DNA of 64,000 nt from Paraburkholderia haematera (GCF_905220975.1 NZ_CAJNBK010000024.1:1-64000), one strand, 5' to 3'. Positions 33,958-43,158 are shown, numbered from the stretch's first letter. Numbers and translations: made by a program. The notes: generated by a model not told the origin, from the sequence alone.

Positions 33958-34811
33958 GCTTGCCCGAGCTGAGCTTTGCGGATGTTGTGCAACCGGCATG
34001 GAACGTGTCGCCGCGGGTGCGTGCGTTCGTCACCACGCGCAATGGCGGCGTGAGCGAGCCGCCGTTCGGCCGCTGGCAGGACGGTGTGGATCAACCCGGC
34101 GGTCTGAACCTGGGGATGAAAGCCGGTGACGACCCCGCCGCGGTCGCAACCAATCGCGCGCGGCTATTAAGACTGGCAGGCGTAGACGAGGCCGCCTGGC
34201 TCGAGCAGATTCACGGCGCCGGCATCGTGCGTGCTGAAGAGGCGCTCGAGCAGACTCGCGCAAGCGGCGCGCCGACACGAGCGGACGCCAGCGTCACCGA
34301 TCGGACCGGCACGGTGTGCCTCGTGATGGTTGCCGATTGCATGCCGGTGCTGTTGTGCGACGAAGCGGGGCGCGCGGTCGGTGCGGCCCATGCCGGCTGG
34401 CGTGGCCTGGCGGCGGGCATCGTCGAGCAGACCGCAGAGCGTGTTGCCGGTCTTGCCGGCGTAGCGGCCGCGTCGTTGCACGCCTATCTCGGCCCGGCGA
34501 TCGGCCCGGACGCCTTCGAGGTGGGTGCAGACGTGCGTGACGCCTTCATGAATGACGTGGACGGCGCGCAACGCGAAGCCACCGCGAATGCATTCGTTAC
34601 GCATCCGCAAAACCCCGGCAAATATCTCGCCGATCTCGCGGCGCTGGCGCGCTTGCGCTTGCAGCGGCTCGGCGTGAGCCGCATTGTCGGCGGTGACCTG
34701 TGTACGGTCACGCAACGTGAGCGTTTCTATTCCTATCGCCGCGATCGCGAGACCGGCCGCATGGCCGCACTGATCTGGCTGGACGATCAGGCGCAGACGA
34801 TCGCGGATTGA
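33954..34811 (+). CDS. pgeF: PgeF/YfiH-family (LACC1-like) purine nucleoside/peptidoglycan-editing enzyme
   Basis: 285-aa member of the YfiH family, known both as a peptidoglycan-editing factor and as a purine nucleoside phosphorylase/adenosine deaminase-type zinc enzyme; old annotations call it polyphenol oxidase. The three zinc ligands are visible: His in EQIHGAGIV, Cys in VADCMPVLL, His in GAAHAGWRGL. The terminal YSYRRDRETGRMAALIWL also fits. It overlaps rluD by four bases and precedes phaC, an order also found in Cupriavidus. Confidence 0.93.
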   Translation: MSLPELSFADVVQPAWNVSPRVRAFVTTRNGGVSEPPFGRWQDGVDQPGGLNLGMKAGDDPAAVATNRARLLRLAGVDEAAWLEQIHGAGIVRAEEALEQTRASGAPTRADASVTDRTGTVCLVMVADCMPVLLCDEAGRAVGAAHAGWRGLAAGIVEQTAERVAGLAGVAAASLHAYLGPAIGPDAFEVGADVRDAFMNDVDGAQREATANAFVTHPQNPGKYLADLAALARLRLQRLGVSRIVGGDLCTVTQRERFYSYRRDRETGRMAALIWLDDQAQTIAD

Positions 34812-35258
34812 GCGAGCCGCTATGGCGCCCACCATGGTGGGCGCGACGCCCTCCTGAGAGCGCATGGATGAGGGTTTGTTTGGAGGCGTGGCACGCTTTT
34901 TTGCTGCGCTGCCGGAATTCGCCACACATGTGTAAATCTGCGGCAAAAGTGTCCGCATGCGAACACATAAATATTCATAAACTCGTGCATTATGGGAGCT
35001 TTTTCCGCGTGCGCCGGCATGGATGAACCCACGCTCCAGAAGCGCGATCTGCTACACAGGGAAAACGATAATTAAAAAACTATCGCACTGCGGCAAAATC
35101 GGGAACAAGCATTGACATGCCTTGCGATGGGGAGCAAGAATGTTCCTCACAGCTCCTCGTACATGGGACAGGGCGTGACGAGGTCGCGAGCAATCGCCCA
35201 CGTGCGCATGAACCTGCCTCTCAACCCGTCCGCAAGGACTTACCGGTCAAAAGCAGGT
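34812..35258. other. phaC leader and promoter region
   Basis: No gene supported. AT-rich between 34920 and 35100. It holds two copies of TGCGGCAAAA (34940-34949 and 35086-35095) and the candidate phaC promoter. The open frame upstream of the phaC ATG runs back to 35112 but has no ribosome site or family similarity. Confidence 0.5.
35112..35141 (+). promoter_or_regulatory. Sigma-70 promoter of phaC
   Basis: A perfect TTGACA (35112-35117) and AAGAAT (35136-35141) with an 18-base spacer. From memory the Cupriavidus necator phaCAB promoter has TTGACA and AACAAT in the same setting, including the preceding GCA and the following TGG/TGT. It would give a leader of about 110 bases. Confidence 0.6.
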
Positions 35259-37193
35259 ATGGCAGCATCACATTCCTCAGCTTCCCCCAGCACGGACTCC
35301 TCCACGGAGCACACGCAGCAGGCCGGTACGAGCGGTGCAACGCCAGCCGCAGGCATGCAGCAGTTATTCGACACCTGGATGAACGCATGGCGTTCGCTCG
35401 GCACGCCGCCTGGCGGCAATGGTGCGCATTTCCCGATACCGCAAATGCCTCAGATGCCGCCAATGGGCATTCCCGCCATGCCGCAAATGGGCTTGCCGCA
35501 GATGCCGTCGTTCCCCGGTATACCTGACTTCAGCAAACTGGCCGCGGGATCCTTGCCGTCACTGCCTTCATTCGCCGGACTCGATGTTCCGGGCGCCGCG
35601 ATTCCATCGGAGCGTCTGCAAAAGCTGCAAGCCGATTATTCGCGCGAGGCGATGGAGTTGATCCAGCAGGCGGCTACCTCCACGGCGAAGACTCCCGAGC
35701 TCAAGGACCGCCGCTTCAGTTCGGACGCCTGGAGCGCGACGCCGGCCTACGCATTTACCGCAGCGTGGTATCTGTTGAACGCGCGCTATCTGCAGGAGAT
35801 GGTCGACGCGCTCGAAACCGAACCGAAGATGCGCGAGCGCATCCGTTTCGCCGTTCAGCAATGGACCGCGGCGGCATCGCCCAGCAACTTCTTCGCGTTG
35901 AACCCGGAAGCGCAAAAGACCTTGCTGGATAGCAAGGGTGAGAGCTTGCGGCAGGGCGTGATGAATCTGCTGGCCGATTTGCAGCGCGGCAAGATTTCGC
36001 AAACGGACGAATCGGGTTTCGTGGTCGGCGAAAATCTCGCGACCACCGAAGGCTCGGTGGTGTTCGAGAACGACCTGATGCAGTTGATCCAGTACAAGCC
36101 GCGCACGGCTACCGTGCGCGAGCGGCCGCTGCTGATCGTGCCGCCTTGCATCAACAAGTTCTACATTCTCGATCTGCAACCGGAGAACTCGCTGGTCGCG
36201 CACGGGCTCGAATCGGGTCATCAGGTGTTCCTGATTTCGTGGCGCAATGCGGATGCATCGGTTGCGAACAAGACTTGGGACGACTACATCGGCGAGGGCG
36301 TCCTCAAGGCGATCGAGACGGTCAGCAAGATCAGCGGCCGCGAGCAGATCAACACGCTGGGTTTCTGCGTGGGTGGCACGATGCTGGCCACGGCACTGGC
36401 AGTGGCGGCAGCGCGTGGCCAGCATCCGGCAGCGTCGATGACCCTGCTCACCGCAATGCTCGATTTCTCGGACACGGGCGTGCTCGACGTATTCGTCGAC
36501 GAAGCGCACGTGCAGATGCGCGAGCAGACCATCGGCGGCAAGAACGGCAACGCGCCAGGCTTGATGCGCGGCATCGAATTTGCCAACACCTTCTCGTTCC
36601 TGCGGCCGAACGATCTGGTGTGGAACTACGTCGTCGACAATTACCTCAAAGGGCGCACGCCGGTGCCGTTCGATCTGCTGTACTGGAACAGCGATTCGAC
36701 CAGTCTTCCGGGCCCGATGTATGTCTGGTATCTGCGCAACACGTATCTCGAGAATCGTCTGCGCGAGCCCGGTGCGTTGACTACCTGCGGCGAGCCGGTC
36801 GACCTCTCGAAGATCGACGTGCCCACCTTCATTTACGGTTCACGCGAGGACCATATCGTGCCGTGGCAAACCGCCTATGCGTCGGCGCCGCTGCTCACCG
36901 GGCCGCTGAAGTTCGTGCTCGGCGCGTCGGGTCACATCGCGGGGGTGATCAATCCGCCAGCGAAGAAAAAGCGCAGCTACTGGACACTGGAAGGCGACGT
37001 CAAGACGTTGCCGGAAAGCACGGACGAATGGTTCGATCAGGCAACCGAAGTGCCTGGCAGCTGGTGGCCCGAATGGACCACGTGGCTCGACCAGTTCGGC
37101 GGCAAGAAAGTGAAGCCGCGCGCCTCTGCCGGTTCCGCTGAATTCCCGGTGATCGAGCCGGCGCCGGGGCGTTATGTACGGCAACGGGAGTAG
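35259..37193 (+). CDS. phaC: Class I polyhydroxyalkanoate synthase PhaC
   Basis: Polymerises 3-hydroxybutyryl-CoA into PHB on the granule surface. The 644-aa protein has the lipase-like box GFCVGGT with catalytic Cys370, the Asp in SREDHIVPW and the His in GASGHIAGV. Class I is set by the length and the absence of a PhaE/PhaR(Bacillus) partner. I start at ATG 35259 (AGG five bases upstream; MAASHSSAS). Residues about 60-110 hold a Met/Pro/Gln-rich run with PQMPPMGIPAMPQMG-like repeats, longer than in C. necator PhaC. Followed by phaA, phaB and phaR. Confidence 0.96.
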   Translation: MAASHSSASPSTDSSTEHTQQAGTSGATPAAGMQQLFDTWMNAWRSLGTPPGGNGAHFPIPQMPQMPPMGIPAMPQMGLPQMPSFPGIPDFSKLAAGSLPSLPSFAGLDVPGAAIPSERLQKLQADYSREAMELIQQAATSTAKTPELKDRRFSSDAWSATPAYAFTAAWYLLNARYLQEMVDALETEPKMRERIRFAVQQWTAAASPSNFFALNPEAQKTLLDSKGESLRQGVMNLLADLQRGKISQTDESGFVVGENLATTEGSVVFENDLMQLIQYKPRTATVRERPLLIVPPCINKFYILDLQPENSLVAHGLESGHQVFLISWRNADASVANKTWDDYIGEGVLKAIETVSKISGREQINTLGFCVGGTMLATALAVAAARGQHPAASMTLLTAMLDFSDTGVLDVFVDEAHVQMREQTIGGKNGNAPGLMRGIEFANTFSFLRPNDLVWNYVVDNYLKGRTPVPFDLLYWNSDSTSLPGPMYVWYLRNTYLENRLREPGALTTCGEPVDLSKIDVPTFIYGSREDHIVPWQTAYASAPLLTGPLKFVLGASGHIAGVINPPAKKKRSYWTLEGDVKTLPESTDEWFDQATEVPGSWWPEWTTWLDQFGGKKVKPRASAGSAEFPVIEPAPGRYVRQRE

Positions 37194-37326
37194 GCTTTAG
37201 CGCGCCTCGCGGCGCGGTGTGTCTGGCGGTATGAATGCGCGCCCGGATGGCAAGGGCGCATGAGCAACAAGATTTTTTAACTTGACGGGCTACGGCGTAT
37301 TTGGCCGATGTCCGGAGGATATGGAA

Positions 37327-38508
37327 ATGACTGATGTTGTGATCGTATCGGCCGCCCGTACGGCAGTAGGCAAATTCGGTGGGTCGCTGGCGAAGATCGC
37401 CGCGCCCGAACTCGGCGCCACAGTGATTCGCGCCGTGCTCGAACGCTCTGGTCTGAAGCCGGAGCAGGTCAGCGAAGTCATCCTGGGACAGGTGCTGACG
37501 GCAGGCTCCGGACAGAACCCGGCGCGTCAGTCGCTGATCAAGGCGGGGTTGCCCGCGGCCGTGCCCGGCATGACGATCAACGTGGTGTGCGGCTCGGGCC
37601 TGAAGGCCGTGATGCTGGCGGCCAACGCGATCATCGCGGGCGATGCGGACATCGTGATTGCCGGCGGTCAGGAAAACATGAGCGCCGCGCCGCACGTGCT
37701 GCCGGGCTCGCGCGACGGTTTCCGCATGGGCGACGCAAAACTGATCGACTCGATGATCGTCGACGGCCTGTGGGACGTCTACAACCAGTACCACATGGGC
37801 GTGACGGCGGAAAACGTCGCGAGAGAATACGGCATCACGCGCGAGCAGCAGGACGCGTTCGCGGCGCTGTCGCAGAACAAGGCGGAAGCCGCGCAGAAGT
37901 CGGGCCGTTTCAACGACGAAATCGTGCCGGTCGACATTCCGCAACGCAAGGGCGAGCCGCTGCGTTTCGCAACGGACGAGTTCGTGCGTCACGGCGTCAC
38001 GGCTGAATCGCTATCGGGCCTGAAGCCGGCTTTCTCGAAGGAAGGCACGGTCACGGCAGCCAATGCGTCGGGCCTGAACGACGGTGCGGCGGCGGTGCTG
38101 GTGATGTCCGCGAAGAAAGCCGAAGCGCTCGGCCTCAAGCCGCTCGCACGCATCAAGGCTTACGCCACCTCGGGTCTGGATCCGAAAGTGATGGGTATGG
38201 GTCCGGTGCCCGCATCGCGCCGCTGTCTCGAGCGCGCGGGCTGGACGCCGGCCGATCTCGACCTGATGGAAATCAACGAAGCGTTTGCCGCGCAGGCGCT
38301 GGCCGTGAATCAGCAGATGGGCTGGGACGCGTCGAAGATCAACGTGAACGGCGGCGCAATTGCGATCGGTCACCCGATCGGTGCGTCCGGTTGCCGGGTT
38401 CTCGTCACGCTGCTGCACGAAATGCAGAAGCGCGATGCGAAGAAGGGCTTGGCGTCGTTGTGTATCGGCGGCGGCATGGGCGTGGCGCTGGCGCTCGAGC
38501 GCGCTTAA
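37327..38508 (+). CDS. phaA: Acetyl-CoA acetyltransferase (beta-ketothiolase) PhaA
   Basis: Condenses two acetyl-CoA to acetoacetyl-CoA, the first step of PHB synthesis. The 393-aa thiolase has the nucleophile Cys88 (NVVCGSGLKA), His in GGAIAIGHPIGASG and the second Cys in SLCIGGGMG. GGAGG at 37314-37318 is two bases from an in-frame ATG at 37321 but eight from ATG 37327, so 37327 (MTDVVIVSAART) is the start. It lies between phaC and phaB in the standard order. Confidence 0.96.
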   Translation: MTDVVIVSAARTAVGKFGGSLAKIAAPELGATVIRAVLERSGLKPEQVSEVILGQVLTAGSGQNPARQSLIKAGLPAAVPGMTINVVCGSGLKAVMLAANAIIAGDADIVIAGGQENMSAAPHVLPGSRDGFRMGDAKLIDSMIVDGLWDVYNQYHMGVTAENVAREYGITREQQDAFAALSQNKAEAAQKSGRFNDEIVPVDIPQRKGEPLRFATDEFVRHGVTAESLSGLKPAFSKEGTVTAANASGLNDGAAAVLVMSAKKAEALGLKPLARIKAYATSGLDPKVMGMGPVPASRRCLERAGWTPADLDLMEINEAFAAQALAVNQQMGWDASKINVNGGAIAIGHPIGASGCRVLVTLLHEMQKRDAKKGLASLCIGGGMGVALALERA

Positions 38509-38715
38509 CGGCGGGCATCGGGCCTGCTCACGTGGGCTCAGGTAAAAGTTTTTTAGCAGGCGGTAAGCAGGGTTGCCGCGCGGCGCTTCGCAACAGGTGG
38601 CGCGCGGCGAGCAGTGGCCTCGTCGGCCGGTCGCCCGGCGGCAGTGGAGATGAAGCACCAGGCGAGGGAAGAGGCAGCCGGTCGGCGCCTCGAAAACGAT
38701 AACGGAGTGTAGTTT

Positions 38716-39456
38716 ATGACACAGCGAATTGCGTACGTAACGGGCGGGATGGGTGGCATCGGCACGAGCATTTGCCAGCGGCTGCACAAAGAGGGCTTCA
38801 AGGTGGTCGCAGGCTGTGGCCCGAACTCGCCGCGCCGCGTGAAGTGGCTCGAAGAGCAGAAAGCGCTTGGCTACGATTTCATTGCGTCCGAAGGCAACGT
38901 CGGCGACTGGGAATCGACCAAGGCAGCCTTCGACAAGGTCAAGGCCGAAGTCGGCGAGGTTGATATTCTGGTGAACAACGCCGGTATCACGCGCGACGTC
39001 GTATTCCGCAAGATGACGCACGAAGACTGGACGGCGGTGATCGACACCAACCTGACCAGCCTGTTCAACGTCACCAAGCAGGTGATCGACGGTATGGTCG
39101 AGCGCGGTTTCGGGCGAGTCATCAACATTTCGTCGGTGAACGGCCAGAAGGGGCAGTTCGGTCAGACCAACTACTCGACCGCGAAGGCCGGCATTCACGG
39201 CTTCACGATGTCGCTAGCGCAGGAAGTGGCCACTAAAGGCGTGACGGTGAACACCGTGTCGCCGGGCTACATCGGCACGGATATGGTCAAGTCGATCCGC
39301 CCGGACGTGCTGGAAAAGATTGTGGCGACGATTCCGGTGCGCCGTCTCGGCCAGCCGGACGAAATCGGTTCGATCGTGGCATGGCTCGCCTCCGACGAAT
39401 CGGGTTTCTCGACAGGCGCTGACTTTTCGCTGAATGGCGGTTTGCATATGGGCTGA
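38716..39456 (+). CDS. phaB: Acetoacetyl-CoA reductase PhaB
   Basis: NADPH-dependent short-chain dehydrogenase giving (R)-3-hydroxybutyryl-CoA, the PhaC substrate. The 246-aa protein has the cofactor motif TGGMGGIG (residues 9-16), NNAGITRD, and the catalytic Ser-Tyr-Lys set (ISSVNG, NYSTAKAG). It ends GLHMG as in C. necator PhaB. It follows phaA after 207 bases that contain no gene; GGAG-like AACGGAG precedes the ATG. Confidence 0.97.
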   Translation: MTQRIAYVTGGMGGIGTSICQRLHKEGFKVVAGCGPNSPRRVKWLEEQKALGYDFIASEGNVGDWESTKAAFDKVKAEVGEVDILVNNAGITRDVVFRKMTHEDWTAVIDTNLTSLFNVTKQVIDGMVERGFGRVINISSVNGQKGQFGQTNYSTAKAGIHGFTMSLAQEVATKGVTVNTVSPGYIGTDMVKSIRPDVLEKIVATIPVRRLGQPDEIGSIVAWLASDESGFSTGADFSLNGGLHMG

Positions 39457-39590
39457 GTCATCGGCGCGCTGCTCACAAGGCGGCGTGCTTCTGCTCAGAT
39501 GGTTCCGGCGGCGTCTCGACTGTGCGATTACCCGATTGCGCAGCCGGCATGACGCCGTTTCCGCGCTCAACTTGCGCTCAAAGGCGTTAC

Positions 39591-40208
39591 ATGACTACTA
39601 CTACAAAGAAAACAGCCGAACGATTGATCAAGAAGTATCCGAATCGTCGACTCTACGATACCGAGACGAGCACGTACATCACGCTGACGGATGTTAAGCA
39701 GCTCGTGCTGGATCAGGAGGATTTCAAGGTCATCGATGCGAAGAGCAACGAGGACCTGACGCGCGCCATCCTGTTGCAGATCATTCTCGAAGAGGAGAGC
39801 GGCGGCTTGCCGATGTTCTCGTCGTCGATGCTGTCGCAGATCATCCGTTTCTACGGTCATGCGATGCAGGGCATGATGGGCACGTATCTGGAGAAGAACA
39901 TCCAGGCCTTCATCGACATTCAGGCCAAGCTCGCCGATCAGTCGAAGAATCTGTACGAAGGCAAGGCGATGAACCCCGAAGTCTGGTCCCAGTTCATGAA
40001 CATGCAGGCGCCGATGATGCAGGGCATGATGACCAGCTATATCGAGCAGTCGAAGAACATGTTCGTGCAGATGCAGGAGCAGATGCAGAACCAGGCGAAA
40101 TCGATGTTCGCCACGTTCCCGTTCACGCCAGGTGGGCCGGTGAATGCGGCTGGAGCGCCGGTTGCGCCGGCTAATCCGCAAAGCAATCCGGAGCCGGAGA
40201 AGAAGTAA
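39591..40208 (+). CDS. phaR: Polyhydroxyalkanoate synthesis repressor PhaR
   Basis: Represses phasin and its own gene until it is titrated by PHB granules. The 205-aa protein has the N-terminal PHB/PHA accumulation regulator DNA-binding domain (IKKYPNRRLYDTETSTYITLTD), a helical granule-binding part, and a Met/Gln-rich C-terminal half (MNMQAPMMQGMM; MQEQMQNQ). The start at ATG 39591 has AAAGG upstream and fits the family start; the frame extends 23 codons further without similarity. Last gene of the pha cluster. Confidence 0.95.
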   Translation: MTTTTKKTAERLIKKYPNRRLYDTETSTYITLTDVKQLVLDQEDFKVIDAKSNEDLTRAILLQIILEEESGGLPMFSSSMLSQIIRFYGHAMQGMMGTYLEKNIQAFIDIQAKLADQSKNLYEGKAMNPEVWSQFMNMQAPMMQGMMTSYIEQSKNMFVQMQEQMQNQAKSMFATFPFTPGGPVNAAGAPVAPANPQSNPEPEKK

Positions 40209-40273
40209 GCGCGCAACGCAACGCCGTTGCCGGCGCGACGAGCGCACCTTTGCGCGTTCGCCCCACGGCCGCG

Positions 40274-40351
40274 GCGGCCGGCTGTGCACATTGCGCCAAG
40301 GGGCGCCGGATGCGATCGAGGCGGCCGGCGCGCCGCACGTAAGCGGCCGGC
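40274..40351. repeat. GC-rich cluster with three GCGGCCGGC copies
   Basis: GCGGCCGGC occurs at 40274-40282, 40321-40329 and 40343-40351 in the phaR-dusC gap. Copies can pair with each other because the core is self-complementary. No T-run follows, so this is not a standard terminator. Confidence 0.6.
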
Positions 40352-40360
40352 CGCGGGCAC

Positions 40361-40555
40361 GGTACAATCGCGGGCTGCATGCGCTGTCTCCGGGTGTGGT
40401 TCTCGTGATCCTGCTGCCCCTCAGTGCTTGTTGCGCCATCCCCATTTTGCCGCCGTCGCCACCGCTGTATGCCCATCCCACTTATGTCGCAGACCCTTTT
40501 CCGTGCCGCGCCCACACCTTCGATTCCGAGGGTCGGTTTTGTCAGCCTTGGTTGA
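40361..40555 (+). pseudogene. Duplicated rimO upstream region plus 23-codon rimO fragment
   Basis: This stretch matches 41638-41833, the rimO promoter region and first codons, with many substitutions. Both start GGTACAAT, share CCCCATTT, the CACCGCT and CTTATGTCGCAGACC-like segments. Here the frame opens at ATG 40484, reads MSQTLFRAAP to RVGFVSLG and stops with TGA at 40553-40555 where rimO continues with its first Fe-S cysteine (TGT). It is therefore a diverged remnant or a short leader peptide upstream of dusC. The rest of the 40209-40594 gap holds no other gene. Confidence 0.75.
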
Positions 40556-40594
40556 CCGTCAGATTCGCAAAGGCAGCTTAGGCGCCGTTCTCGC

Positions 40595-41647
40595 ATGAGC
40601 CGGCTGTTTCTTGCGCCCATGGAAGGGCTTGCGGATTACGTGTTGCGCGACGTGCTCACCGGCACGGGCGGATTCGACGGGTGCGTGTCCGAATTCGTCA
40701 GGGTCACGGGCTCGGTGCTTCCCGAACGTGTCTACGAGAGAGATACACCCGAGGTCCTCCACGGCGGCCGCACACCCAGCGGCACACCGATGGTGATCCA
40801 GCTTCTCGGCAGCGATCCTGAATGGATGGCGCTGAATGCGGCCCAGGCGGCCAGTTTGTCGCCGCATGGACTCGATCTGAACTTCGGTTGTCCGGCCAAA
40901 GTGGTCAATCGGCACGGTGGCGGTGCGATGCTGCTGGCGCATCCCGATCAGTTGAACCGGATCGTTGCGTCTGTTCGCGCCGCGGTGCCTGCCGGCATTG
41001 CCGTGACGGCAAAAATGCGGCTCGGCGTGTCCGATACGTCGCTCGCGATCGACTGTGCCACGGCGCTGGCCGAAGGCGGCGCGGCCTCCATCGTGGTGCA
41101 TGCCAGAACACGCGACCATGGCTACCGGCCGCCGGCCCACTGGGAGTGGATCGCGCGTATCGATGCCGCCGTGGACGTGCCGGTCATTGCCAACGGAGAG
41201 GTCTGGACGGTGGCCGACTGGGAGCGGTGCCGGGCGGTCAGCGGCTGCGCGGACGTGATGATCGGGCGGGGCGCCGTATCGGATCCCTTCCTCGCCTTGC
41301 GCATACGCGGACTGATGGACCGGACGCCTTCCGCCGAGGAGTGGCCGGCCGTGCTGGAGCAGCTCGCTGACTACCTGAGAAAACTGCAAGCCCGTGTCGC
41401 GGCCCGCCATGAGCATGGACGCGTCAAAATGTGGCTCAGCTATCTCAAGCGGACCTGGCCGCAGGCTGCCGAACTGCATGCCGCCATCCGACGCCTGCAT
41501 GATTCGCGCGAAATTCTCGAGGTGATCGAGCGCGCGCTGGAATTCAATAACTTGATACCGGCATATCAAGGCGCGGCCCTCGGGCGGCTCGAACCGGCAA
41601 TGCCTCGCCTCTTGGCCGGCTGTACGCCCGCCAGCGCGGTACAATAA
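40595..41647 (+). CDS. dusC: tRNA-dihydrouridine synthase DusC-like
   Basis: FMN enzyme reducing specific uridines to dihydrouridine in tRNA. The 350-aa protein has MSRLFLAPMEGLADYVLRDVL at the FMN site, LNFGCPAKVVNRHGGG with the catalytic Cys, VVHARTRDHGY, and ANGEVWTVADW. The short active-site pattern and length fit the DusC subgroup rather than DusA or DusB. Its last codons (VQ, stop) merge into the start of the rimO upstream copy, TACAATAA, and a diverged copy of that region lies directly before the gene. Confidence 0.9.
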   Translation: MSRLFLAPMEGLADYVLRDVLTGTGGFDGCVSEFVRVTGSVLPERVYERDTPEVLHGGRTPSGTPMVIQLLGSDPEWMALNAAQAASLSPHGLDLNFGCPAKVVNRHGGGAMLLAHPDQLNRIVASVRAAVPAGIAVTAKMRLGVSDTSLAIDCATALAEGGAASIVVHARTRDHGYRPPAHWEWIARIDAAVDVPVIANGEVWTVADWERCRAVSGCADVMIGRGAVSDPFLALRIRGLMDRTPSAEEWPAVLEQLADYLRKLQARVAARHEHGRVKMWLSYLKRTWPQAAELHAAIRRLHDSREILEVIERALEFNNLIPAYQGAALGRLEPAMPRLLAGCTPASAVQ

Positions 41648-41763
41648 AGGGTTGCGTGCGCGGGACGCCCTCCGGGCTGGGTCTTGATGACCATCGGACC
41701 CCTTGGCCTTGCCGCACCGTCCCCATTTGTCGCCATCGTCACCGCTATACGCCGGACCCACCT
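41638..41763 (+). promoter_or_regulatory. rimO leader with TACAAT box (second copy of the duplication)
   Basis: TACAAT (41640-41645) overlaps the dusC stop codon and would give rimO a leader of about 110 bases. The whole region to rimO codon 23 is duplicated at 40361-40555. Confidence 0.5.
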
Positions 41764-43155
41764 ATGTCGCAGACCATTTCCCCCGCCGTGCCGACCCCTT
41801 CGACTCCGAAGGTCGGTTTCGTCAGCCTCGGCTGTCCTAAAGCCCTGGTCGACTCCGAACAGATCATCACGCAGTTGCGCGCCGAGGGTTACGAGATCTC
41901 CGGCACCTATGACGGCGCAGACCTTGTGGTCGTCAACACCTGCGGTTTCATCGACGAAGCGGTGCAGGAAAGCCTCGACGCGATCGGTGAGGCGCTCAGC
42001 GAAAACGGCAAAGTGATCGTCACGGGCTGTCTCGGCGCAAAGCAGAGTGCGAGCGGCTCGAACCTGATTGAAGAAGTGCATCCGAAGGTGCTGGCCGTGA
42101 CCGGCCCGCACGCGCTCGGCGAAGTGATGCAGGCGGTGCACAACCATCTGCCCAAGCCGCACGATCCGTTCATCGATCTGGTTCCGGCTGCCGGCGTGAA
42201 GCTCACGCCGCGCCACTACGCGTACCTGAAAATTTCCGAAGGCTGCAACCACCGCTGCACGTTCTGCATCATCCCGTCCATGCGCGGCGACCTCGTGTCG
42301 CGGCCGGTTGCCGAAGTGATGCTCGAAGCGGAGAACCTGTTCAAGTCCGGCGTGAAGGAACTGCTGGTGATTTCGCAGGACACGAGCGCATACGGCGTCG
42401 ACGTCAAATACCGTACCGGTTTCTGGAACGGCAAGCCGATCAAGACGCGCATGACCGATCTGGTCGGCGCGCTCGGCGAACTCGCGGCGCAATACGGCGC
42501 ATGGGTGCGCTTGCATTACGTGTATCCGTATCCGAGCGTCGACGAAGTCATTCCGATGATGGCCGAAGGTCCGTTCAAGGGCCACGTGCTGCCGTATCTG
42601 GATGTGCCGTTCCAGCACGCGCATCCCGAAGTGTTGAAGCGCATGAAGCGTCCGGCCAACGCCGAGAAGGTGATGGAGCGCGTGAAGGCCTGGCGCGAAA
42701 TCTGTCCCGATCTGACGATCCGCAGCACGTTCATCGCCGGCTTCCCGGGCGAGACCGAAGAGCAATTCCAGACGCTGCTCGATTTCATTCGCGAGGCGGA
42801 ACTGGATCGGGTGGGCTGCTTTGCTTACTCGCCGGTCGAAGGCGCGAGCGCCAACGAACTCGACGGCGCATTGTCCGACGAAGTGCGTGAAGAACGCCGC
42901 GCGCGTTTCATGCAAGTCGCTGAAGAAGTGTCGGCCAAACGGATCGCGAAGAAGGTCGGCAAGACGCTGAAAGTGCTGGTCGACGAGATCAATGCCGACG
43001 GCGGCATTGGCCGTACGGCGGCGGACGCGCCCGAGATCGACGGTGTTGTGTATATCGCGCCGGCCACCAAGGCGTCGAAGCGCTACAAGGTCGGCGATTT
43101 CGTTTCGGTGAAGATCACCGGCGCCGACGGCCACGACCTGTGGGGCGAGGTGTAA
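41764..43155 (+). CDS. rimO: Ribosomal protein S12 methylthiotransferase RimO
   Basis: Radical-SAM enzyme that methylthiolates an aspartate of ribosomal protein S12. The 463-aa protein has the N-terminal MTTase domain with three cluster cysteines (SLGCPKALVDSE, NTCGFIDEA, TGCLGAK), the radical-SAM motif CNHRCTFC near residue 160 and a C-terminal TRAM domain. The start ATG 41764 (MSQTISPAVPTPS) is chosen because the frame upstream has no similarity. It follows dusC and precedes a sugar kinase by three bases. Confidence 0.95.
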   Translation: MSQTISPAVPTPSTPKVGFVSLGCPKALVDSEQIITQLRAEGYEISGTYDGADLVVVNTCGFIDEAVQESLDAIGEALSENGKVIVTGCLGAKQSASGSNLIEEVHPKVLAVTGPHALGEVMQAVHNHLPKPHDPFIDLVPAAGVKLTPRHYAYLKISEGCNHRCTFCIIPSMRGDLVSRPVAEVMLEAENLFKSGVKELLVISQDTSAYGVDVKYRTGFWNGKPIKTRMTDLVGALGELAAQYGAWVRLHYVYPYPSVDEVIPMMAEGPFKGHVLPYLDVPFQHAHPEVLKRMKRPANAEKVMERVKAWREICPDLTIRSTFIAGFPGETEEQFQTLLDFIREAELDRVGCFAYSPVEGASANELDGALSDEVREERRARFMQVAEEVSAKRIAKKVGKTLKVLVDEINADGGIGRTAADAPEIDGVVYIAPATKASKRYKVGDFVSVKITGADGHDLWGEV

Positions 43156-43158
43156 GCG

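Noticed and set aside
37000..37992. 330-codon frame antisense to phaC and phaA
   Set aside because: Spans two certain genes on the other strand; composition typical of a shadow frame.
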